NCBI GenBank assembly: GCA_021159405.1
Contig: JAGGRX010000115.1
Span: forward strand, 1-27,540
Reading direction: 5' to 3'
Length of the DNA: 27,540 nucleotides
Origin: Candidatus Bipolaricaulota bacterium
Lineage (GTDB): Bacteria > Bipolaricaulota > Bipolaricaulia > Bipolaricaulales > Bipolaricaulaceae
In this document: positions 22,657 through 27,540 of the stretch, piece after piece
Numbering within the stretch: the first letter of the stretch is position 1
How the letters are laid out: every line of letters begins with the position of its first letter
Translations under genes and position numbers: made by a program
The notes under the pieces: generated by a model
What the model was told of the DNA's origin: nothing
Seen by the model: the letters and a program-made list of their open reading frames with translations, nothing else
Databases searched by the model: none

Positions 22657-22682
22657 CCTTTCCGGGAGCGATCCGGAAAAGG
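22657..22682 (-). promoter_or_regulatory. Hairpin between the FmdB-type gene and rpoC
   Basis: In the transcript CCTTTTCCGG pairs with CCGGAAAGG (nine pairs, one bulged U) around a 7-nt loop. It lies in the 76-nt gap before rpoC, about 20 nt upstream of the rpoC ribosome site. No U-run follows, so it is not a typical intrinsic terminator; RNA processing or stabilisation of the rpoC message is possible. Function is inferred only. Confidence 0.45.
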
Positions 22683-22701
22683 CGCCTGCTAGATCCTGTT
22701 T

Positions 22702-22932
22702 TTAGCTCTTTTCTTCCGACTTCTTCCCGCCGCCCTCACCCGAACTTTCGGGCTTCCTCCGGTATTCGGTGGTGTAAAATCCGCTCCCCTTATATACTAC
22801 ACCGAACCGGGGCAGGAGCCGAACCACCTCACTGGAGCCGCAGGCCACGCACTTGACCAGCGCCCCGCCCCGGGGGACGAGCTCCCTAAACTCCGCACCG
22901 CAACGTTTACACTTAAATCGGTAGATCGGCAT
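22702..22932 (-). CDS. Small zinc-ribbon protein, FmdB-type
   Basis: The 76-residue product begins MPIYRFKCKRCGAEFRELVP, typical of the FmdB/CxxC_CXXC_SSSS putative regulatory family: cysteine pairs C8/C11 and C28/C31 surround a short beta ribbon, then VVRLLPRFGVVYKGSGFYTTEYR, and a low-complexity polar tail (SSGEGGGKKSEEKS). Members are widespread, and their molecular role is not settled; older annotation as a formamidase regulator is weak. ATG 22932 has GGAGGTG 4 nt upstream and is preferred over the TTG immediately before it. It sits between the PP-loop protein and rpoC, close enough for cotranscription, which suggests a core expression-related role without proving one. Confidence 0.85.
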   Translation of the reverse strand: MPIYRFKCKRCGAEFRELVPRGGALVKCVACGSSEVVRLLPRFGVVYKGSGFYTTEYRRKPESSGEGGGKKSEEKS

Positions 22933-22976
22933 CAAGCACCTCCCCTATGAGGCAACCCGAGAGATTGCAGGGGACA

Positions 22977-24011
22977 TCAACCCAATGAGTATACCCCCAC
23001 AGGAGAGGGCATCAACCCACCCGCCAGCAGTGAAGAGAGCTGGGCTTTGCCCGGGGAAGTGACCACCAGCCTCCTGGTCTCCTCCTCCCACTCGAACCGG
23101 AAGCACACATCACAGGTCTCCCCGTCAGGGAAGCCCGCCAGGGCCAGGGCGATGCTGGCCGCGGTGACGACCGCCTGCTCCCGCTCCTTTTCGGCGTGCC
23201 GGGACCAATCCGCCCTCGCCAGGACGAGCGGCGACCTAGGCAGGGGAAGATAAAGCCTCACATCGGTGGGGAGAAACAGGGTTTGGAGCATCGCCTGTTC
23301 CTCCGGATCCGTAGCCACAACTACCTTGAGATCGGGCGGGATGAAGAAGAAGTGTTTGAACTCCAAGAGCCGCAGGGTGTTCACGGTGGGAAGTCCCTCC
23401 CCAAGCACATCCACAAGCCTTCTTGCGTACACCGGGTTAGAGAGGGAGCAGCGCCGTTCTGCCTCCACCCCACCGGCAAGTCCCAGCTGCTCACCCAGGG
23501 CCCGCATACGCCCTGGCTCATCCACCGTGATGTCAAACAACGCCTCCCTGGGCCACACCCCTTGGAGCTCGGCCCGCGTGGGGGAAAGAAGCCGGCCCGA
23601 CACAGGACGGATGACATGCCCTACAAGGCCGAGCTCGGCGTCCAGCCGGGCCAACTTGTCCTCGTCCATTCCCCCTTTGCCCACCACCTCCCCGGTGATG
23701 ATGTACTCGGCGTGCAGCCTACGGGCCATTCGGGCCGCCCGGGAAAGGAGCACCCTCCGACAAGCACCGCACGGGAAGGGCAAGCCACCACTGCCCAGGG
23801 CGATGTGCAGGAACTCCCGCTTCAACGTCTTTGTCCGAAAGGAAATACATCTTGCCAGCTCACGGAACGTCTGCTCAAGGCCTTCACACTCGTGGAAAAA
23901 CGGGGAGCGAAAGTAGATAACCTTAAGCTCCAGCCCCCGCACCTCCTTCGCCAGCTTGAGCGCGATCCTGCTCGCCAGGCTCCCCGAGTAAAGAACGAGG
24001 GCTCGGGTCAT
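22977..24011 (-). CDS. ThiI/MnmA-like PP-loop protein with degenerate ATP loop
   Basis: The 344-residue product resembles the PP-loop tRNA-thiolation-like proteins found in thermophiles and anaerobes. Blocks seen are ALVLYSGSLASR at the N-terminus (loop at 9-14), RSPFF, PCGACR (C81, C84), the YIITGEVVGKGGM segment (103-115), GHVIRPVSGRLLSPT, and a Cys in RRCSLSNP (C188) where relatives have the PAGGCLLT motif, then a C-terminal region rich in FFFIPPDLKVVVATD. In active PP-loop enzymes the loop is SGGxDS; here it reads SGSLAS, lacking the second Gly and the Asp. The candidate sulfur-handling cysteines remain. It may be a tRNA-modifying relative with altered chemistry, or a non-catalytic homologue. 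ATG 24011 has AAGGAG upstream; TTG 24014 is also possible. It is 12 nt downstream of hpf. Confidence 0.7.
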   Translation of the reverse strand: MTRALVLYSGSLASRIALKLAKEVRGLELKVIYFRSPFFHECEGLEQTFRELARCISFRTKTLKREFLHIALGSGGLPFPCGACRRVLLSRAARMARRLHAEYIITGEVVGKGGMDEDKLARLDAELGLVGHVIRPVSGRLLSPTRAELQGVWPREALFDITVDEPGRMRALGEQLGLAGGVEAERRCSLSNPVYARRLVDVLGEGLPTVNTLRLLEFKHFFFIPPDLKVVVATDPEEQAMLQTLFLPTDVRLYLPLPRSPLVLARADWSRHAEKEREQAVVTAASIALALAGFPDGETCDVCFRFEWEEETRRLVVTSPGKAQLSSLLAGGLMPSPVGVYSLG

Positions 24012-24023
24012 CAAGCTCCTTTC

Positions 24024-24542
24024 CTAGCGCCGCGGCAGGATGAGCCCATATTCCCCATTCCCCCTCCGGAAGATGACAGCCGGGGAGTCGTCCTCTGCGT
24101 TGAAGAACACAAGGAAATCCCGGCCGCTGGCCTCAAGTTGCAGGGCCGCCTCCTCGGGGCTCATCGGCTTGCGGAAGTACGTCTCCATCCGCACGATCTT
24201 GATGGCCTCAGAATCGGAGCGTGGTGGGGTGGCCTCGGGCTTGCCGCCTTTGCGTTCCACTCGAAGTTGCTCCTTGTACCGCACCAGCTGGCGCTGCAGC
24301 TTATCGATGGCCTGATCCACGGACGCGTACATGTCTCCGGTCTGAGCCTCGGCCTTGACGATCTTCCGGTTCACCAGGTGCCCCACAAGCTCCACCTTGT
24401 GCCTGCCCCGCTCCACCTCCAAAATCGCGTCGATGCTGACAATTTGATCGAAATAGCGGGAAAGGCCATCCACCTTCTTAAGCACGTACTGCTTTACCGT
24501 ATCCGAATCCGAATTGTAACGCTCTACGATACGGACTTTCAC
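24024..24542 (-). CDS. hpf: Ribosome hibernation promoting factor, long form
   Basis: HPF binds the 30S decoding channel in stationary phase and, in its long form, joins two ribosomes into inactive 100S dimers. The 172-residue product has the N-terminal S30AE fold (VRIVERYNSDSDTVKQYVLKKVDGLSRYF, then EGDMYASVDQAIDKLQRQL-like, here TGDMYASVDQAIDKLQRQL), a Lys/Pro/Ser linker near 98-112, and a C-terminal dimerisation domain (ETYFRKPMSPEEAALQLEASGRDFLVFFNAED in consecutive blocks) that defines the long form. Start is GTG 24542 behind GGGGGA. A sigma70-like promoter lies just upstream, making hpf the first gene of the transcript that probably continues into rpoC and the ribosomal genes. Confidence 0.95.
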   Translation of the reverse strand: MKVRIVERYNSDSDTVKQYVLKKVDGLSRYFDQIVSIDAILEVERGRHKVELVGHLVNRKIVKAEAQTGDMYASVDQAIDKLQRQLVRYKEQLRVERKGGKPEATPPRSDSEAIKIVRMETYFRKPMSPEEAALQLEASGRDFLVFFNAEDDSPAVIFRRGNGEYGLILPRR

Positions 24543-24559
24543 TTGTCCCCCTTTTTAAA

Positions 24560-24589
24560 ATCGTAGCACGAGGGGGAGGGGTCCGTCAA
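24560..24589 (-). promoter_or_regulatory. Sigma70-like promoter upstream of hpf
   Basis: On the minus strand TTGACG (24589-24584) and TACGAT (24565-24560) are separated by 18 nt, matching the -35 and -10 consensus at five and four of six positions. The spacer is C-rich, and an AT-rich run follows the -10. Predicted start is near 24553, giving a leader of about 11 nt with the GGGGGA ribosome site. The -35 box overlaps the stop codon of the preceding ATPase gene. This is the best promoter candidate seen in the window. Confidence 0.65.
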
Positions 24590-26010
24590 GGGATGTGACT
24601 GAAATTACGTTCAGCTGTGGAAAGCTGGGAAAGGCGTCGCCTGAGGTGGGCGATGAGGAGATGCTGCCCTTCCGGGCCTAGATCGGGCAAGAACCCGGAG
24701 AAGGCATGGCTCACGTAGGCCTTGAGCTGGCTCCGATAGGTGATCCCCCGTGCCAGCCGCTCGCAGGAGATGAGGCCCATGTCGATGAGCTCGGTGGGGG
24801 GCTCTGTGAGGAGTGTGGCCTCGGCACAATCGATCCACGCGGCGAGCTCTGCGGTGGTATAGGCGCGCGGCTCCCGGGACACCAGGAAGGCCAAAAGCCG
24901 CCTTTCGTGTAGTGGAAGCCGGTGCAGCCTGCGCAGGAGCCTTGCGACCTTCCTAAGCACCTCCGGCGGGAGTTCGTCTTCGTCCCCGGTTTCAAGCGGA
25001 GCGGCCGCGTTCGCTTGGACCCCTGGAGGCGATCCATGGTGGCCATTTCCCCGGTCCTTAAGCCTGCGCTCCAGCTCGCGGATGCGGGCTTCCTTGAGGG
25101 CGAGCTCGGCCTCCAACTTTTCCAGACGGCTTTTCAGCGCCAGCTCGGACGTGGGGGCGGTCTCCTTTCCCTCCCTGAACTTCTGGATGGCGGCCAGGAT
25201 CTCCCCCCGCACTTGGCGCAGTTTCGGGGTCTCTACCGGTTTGAAGCTGGGGGTGAACCCCCCATGGAACGTCTCCCGGGGCCGAATCCGCACCTTACGG
25301 ATGTCCTGCCCGGACAGGAAGATACACTCCCCCACCCCAAGGCTCGTGACCTGCTCTTTCACCTCGCTCTTCGGCCAGGGGAGGAGCTCCCCGTACACCC
25401 GCATATCCACCTCGTGCACCACCCGATGCAAAAACAGCATCCCGGCCTGGGTGAGCACGTCCTTTTCCACCTTGGCCGAGCGCTGCGAGACGATCACCGC
25501 CCCCAGGCCCCGCTTGCGCCCCCTGAGGGCGATGCGGGACACCACCTCCTTGAGGTCGGTCCTCACCCCTTGGGGGATGAACTCGTGGCACTCCTCGATC
25601 CCGATCATATAGGGCTTTCTGAGCTTTCCGGCCAGGGACCAAATGCGGGTAAGGTACTCCAGCACGAACTGCTCCCGCTCCTCGGCCAGCATGTCCGAGA
25701 CGTCGAGGATCACCGGCACCCCCTCCCGCAGGGAGAGCTCCGCCACCCCACCTGCGGCGTCCACGTCGAGCTCGATGTCCACGTTCTCCCCCGCCCCCAC
25801 CACCAGCACCTCGTACTTCTCCTTAAGCCCGAAGTATTCCCCGTCGATATCCACGATGGAAAGCGGATAACGAGCCGCAAGGAGCTCCTCGAAGATGACC
25901 CCAGCGGTGTTTGACTTGCCGGAGCCGCGGATCCCCAAGATGGCCACGCACTGGCCGATGACCTCCGAAAGCGGAAGGGAGAGGTCCGGCCCAAGCCTTA
26001 GGTTTTGCAT
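24586..26010 (-). CDS. HerA/DUF87-type P-loop ATPase with C-terminal helical domain
   Basis: The 474-residue product is an FtsK/HerA-superfamily ATPase. The Walker A motif GIRGSGKS is at 26-33, the following VDIDGEYFGL segment (53-62) is typical of HerA/DUF87 proteins, the Walker B-like stretch YMIGIEECHEF is at 134-144, and ALRGRKRGLGAVIVSQRS (161-178) holds the sensor and arginine-finger region. A charged coiled-coil lies at about 291-319, then a Gly/Pro-rich linker, and a C-terminal region that looks like a winged-helix domain (LPLHERRLLAFLVSREPRAYTTAELAAWI in blocks). The usual N-terminal HAS barrel seems absent or reduced, and no nurA nuclease is next to it. A DNA-translocase or pump-like role is inferred; the exact function is unknown. 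ATG 26010 has a poor ribosome site. Confidence 0.8.
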   Translation of the reverse strand: MQNLRLGPDLSLPLSEVIGQCVAILGIRGSGKSNTAGVIFEELLAARYPLSIVDIDGEYFGLKEKYEVLVVGAGENVDIELDVDAAGGVAELSLREGVPVILDVSDMLAEEREQFVLEYLTRIWSLAGKLRKPYMIGIEECHEFIPQGVRTDLKEVVSRIALRGRKRGLGAVIVSQRSAKVEKDVLTQAGMLFLHRVVHEVDMRVYGELLPWPKSEVKEQVTSLGVGECIFLSGQDIRKVRIRPRETFHGGFTPSFKPVETPKLRQVRGEILAAIQKFREGKETAPTSELALKSRLEKLEAELALKEARIRELERRLKDRGNGHHGSPPGVQANAAAPLETGDEDELPPEVLRKVARLLRRLHRLPLHERRLLAFLVSREPRAYTTAELAAWIDCAEATLLTEPPTELIDMGLISCERLARGITYRSQLKAYVSHAFSGFLPDLGPEGQHLLIAHLRRRLSQLSTAERNFSHIP

Positions 26011-26035
26011 CGTGACACAAACCTAACGTGCCCGG

Positions 26036-26075
26036 GTCCCCGACTTCCAGGGAAGGGGGAAGCCGCGGGGGGGAC
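26036..26075 (-). other. Imperfect hairpin between cca and the HerA-like gene
   Basis: Arms GTCCCC/GGGGAC and CTTCC/GGAAG can form a two-part stem with an unequal internal loop (7 versus 2 nt) and a 9-nt loop, in the 84-nt intergenic space. There is no following U-run, so termination is uncertain. No clear promoter for the HerA-like gene was found in this space. Confidence 0.35.
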
Positions 26076-26094
26076 ATGCGGGCTGCAACCGACG

Positions 26095-27522
26095 TTACCT
26101 TTGACCCTTAAGGAGCCTTTCGGCGAGCTCCAGGGCCTGCTTTCGGGTTTCGATCTCCCCGGCCAGGATGCGCTCGTGCACTTCGGATAGCACCCGGCCG
26201 AGACGCGGGCCTGGGGGTTCCCCCATGGCGATGAGGTCATCGCCGGAGATGAGCTGGCGGGCCCGGCGGAGCCCCTGCACGCGACGCACGTGCATAAAAA
26301 GCCTCACCACGTGCGAAAGGAGCGGTAGCCACGCGGAAGCCCGGTGGGCGGAGGCCTCCGCGTCACAGATGAACAGGCGCAGAAGGTCGGAGAAGGCGGG
26401 GAAGCGCCTCACGAAGTCCTCCTGCGCCGCTTCCTCTTGCTCGCCTGTGGAAAGGAGGCGCACTTGTTTTCCGATCCCCATCTCGGGAAGGCGCCCCAGC
26501 CGCATGTGCTGGGAAACGAGGAAACACACGTGTCCGATCTGGCGGGTGGGAAACCTGAGCCTGCGCATTGCCTCCTCGGTGATGCGTGCCCCCACGAGCT
26601 CATGCCCACCCATGTGCTCGCCCCCTGCCCGGGCCAGGGCCTCGGGCTTCCCCACGTCGTGGAACAGGACTCCGAGCTTTACCAGGGGCGAAAAGCCTAA
26701 GGAGTCGGCCACCTCCAGGGCGAGGAGCGTATGGGTGAACACGTCCCCCTCCGGGTGGTACTCGGGCGATTGGGGCACGCCCTTCAGGGCGGAGATCTCG
26801 GGGAGGATTTTCTCCAACAGGCCTAGCTCGTCGAGGAGCCTGAAACCGCGGGCGGCCCGGGGGGTGGCGAGGATCTTCACGAGCTCATCGCGGATCCTCT
26901 CCCGGGATATCTTTTCGATCTTTTCGGCGTTGAGCTTGATCGCCTCCCGGGTGCGCTCCTCGATCTCAAACCCCAGCTGGCAGGCGAACCTGACCGCCCG
27001 GAGCATCCGCAGGAAGTCCTCGGAAAACCGGGCCCGGGGGTCGCCGATGGCCCGGATGATCCCCGCCTTGAGATCTGCCACCCCACTCACCAGGTCGATG
27101 ACCTCCCCGTCGGGGCCGGCTGCAAGGCCGTTCACCGTAAAATCGCGCCTCCTGAGGTCTTCCTCCAGGCTGGTCCAGGCGACCTCGTCCGGCCGGCGGC
27201 CGTCGGAGTAGCCGCGCTCTGCCCGGAAGGTGGCCACCTCGTACCGGCGGCCGTCCGGGGCCACGATCACCACCACCCCAAACGACTCGCCCACTGCAAG
27301 CACCTTGCGGTCGGGAAACAACCTCCGCACCTCCTCCGGAGGGGCGGAGGTAGCGATGTCCACCTCCTTGGGGACGAAGGACTTCCCGGAAAGGGAGGCC
27401 AAAAGCATATCCCGCACTGCCCCGCCCACGACCACTGCCTTATGGCCGGCTTCCTTAAGCCGGTTCAAGATCTCCCGCGCGAAGGGATGGGCGGCGTACA
27501 GCTCCTCCATGTCGATCCGCAT
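26095..27522 (-). CDS. CCA tRNA nucleotidyltransferase / poly(A) polymerase family protein with HD domain
   Basis: Family role: adds CCA to tRNA 3' ends (or poly(A) tails) from CTP and ATP. The product (about 475 residues from the ATG at 27522) has the class II nucleotidyltransferase head: GGAVRD (33-38), the metal-binding carboxylates in KEVDIAT (E53, D55), then RRDFTVNGLA (125-134), and the DLKAGIIRAIGDP and SEDFLRMLRAVRFACQLGF neck motifs. A C-terminal HD phosphohydrolase domain follows, with FTHTLLALE (H264) and LFHDVGKP (H288, D289). Whether it is a full CCA-adding, A-adding or poly(A) enzyme cannot be decided from sequence alone. The frame is open to the window edge with a GTG at 27540, so the true start is uncertain. 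The stop is 84 nt before the HerA-like gene. Confidence 0.93.
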   Translation of the reverse strand: MRIDMEELYAAHPFAREILNRLKEAGHKAVVVGGAVRDMLLASLSGKSFVPKEVDIATSAPPEEVRRLFPDRKVLAVGESFGVVVIVAPDGRRYEVATFRAERGYSDGRRPDEVAWTSLEEDLRRRDFTVNGLAAGPDGEVIDLVSGVADLKAGIIRAIGDPRARFSEDFLRMLRAVRFACQLGFEIEERTREAIKLNAEKIEKISRERIRDELVKILATPRAARGFRLLDELGLLEKILPEISALKGVPQSPEYHPEGDVFTHTLLALEVADSLGFSPLVKLGVLFHDVGKPEALARAGGEHMGGHELVGARITEEAMRRLRFPTRQIGHVCFLVSQHMRLGRLPEMGIGKQVRLLSTGEQEEAAQEDFVRRFPAFSDLLRLFICDAEASAHRASAWLPLLSHVVRLFMHVRRVQGLRRARQLISGDDLIAMGEPPGPRLGRVLSEVHERILAGEIETRKQALELAERLLKGQR

Positions 27523-27540
27523 CCGCCCATTATGGCCCAC

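Noticed and set aside
22975..23019. Ten-base direct repeat CATCAACCCA at 22975-22984 and 23010-23019 around the end of the PP-loop gene
   Set aside because: Too short and isolated; two copies 35 nt apart with no inverted ends or target duplication are likely chance.
1..27540. CRISPR array, tRNA/rRNA genes, insertion sequences or prophage parts
   Set aside because: No regularly spaced repeats, cloverleaf-like segments, transposase or integrase motifs were seen; gaps are too short to hold them.

Overview
This is one almost completely coding, GC-rich stretch of a bacterial chromosome. Every supported gene lies on the minus strand, so transcription runs from high to low coordinates. It is the core transcription and translation cluster of a non-model, probably deep-branching and possibly thermophilic bacterium. 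Pointers are zinc-ligand forms of S4, S14, L36, L24 and adenylate kinase, a very long RNA polymerase beta' subunit with an extra N-terminal insertion as in Thermus and Thermotoga, many GTG/TTG starts, and overlapping genes nearly everywhere. I cannot name the phylum; a lineage such as Bipolaricaulota/Acetothermia is only a guess. No rRNA, tRNA, CRISPR array or mobile element was seen.

Layout in transcription order. The right end (27522 to 22702) holds an upstream accessory block: a CCA/poly(A) nucleotidyltransferase (cca), a HerA/DUF87-type ATPase, a good sigma70-like promoter, long-form ribosome hibernation factor (hpf), a ThiI/MnmA-like PP-loop protein with a degenerate ATP loop, and a small FmdB-type zinc ribbon. 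Then comes rpoC (22625 to 17664) without rpoB in front of it, followed by the str genes rpsL, rpsG, fusA (no tuf), and directly the S10 genes rpsJ, rplC, rplD, rplW, rplB, rpsS, rplV, rpsC, rplP, rpmC, rpsQ. The spc genes follow: rplN, a 102-nt gap with two strong hairpins, rplX, rplE, rpsN, rpsH, rplF, rplR, rpsE, rplO (no rpmD), secY, adk, map, infA, rpmJ. The alpha genes rpsM, rpsK, rpsD, rpoA, rplQ finish the cluster, and a ridA gene overlapping rplQ runs off the left edge.

How it works together. The block supplies two RNA polymerase subunits, about half the ribosomal proteins, an initiation and an elongation factor, the secretion channel, nascent-chain methionine removal and the adenylate kinase that balances nucleotides. 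Stop-start overlaps of 1, 4, 8, 14 and 19 nt imply tight translational coupling. No convincing intrinsic terminator is visible, so hpf through ridA could be one very long transcription unit, starting at the promoter at 24560-24589.

The most noteworthy points are the tandem hairpins between rplN and rplX, the second of which abuts the rplX start; the separation of rpoC from rpoB; the missing tuf and rpmD; the PP-loop protein whose nucleotide loop lacks the usual Asp; and the placement of a ribosome-hibernation gene at the head of the ribosomal super-operon. I found no clearly new multi-gene system: most of the window is conserved housekeeping content.
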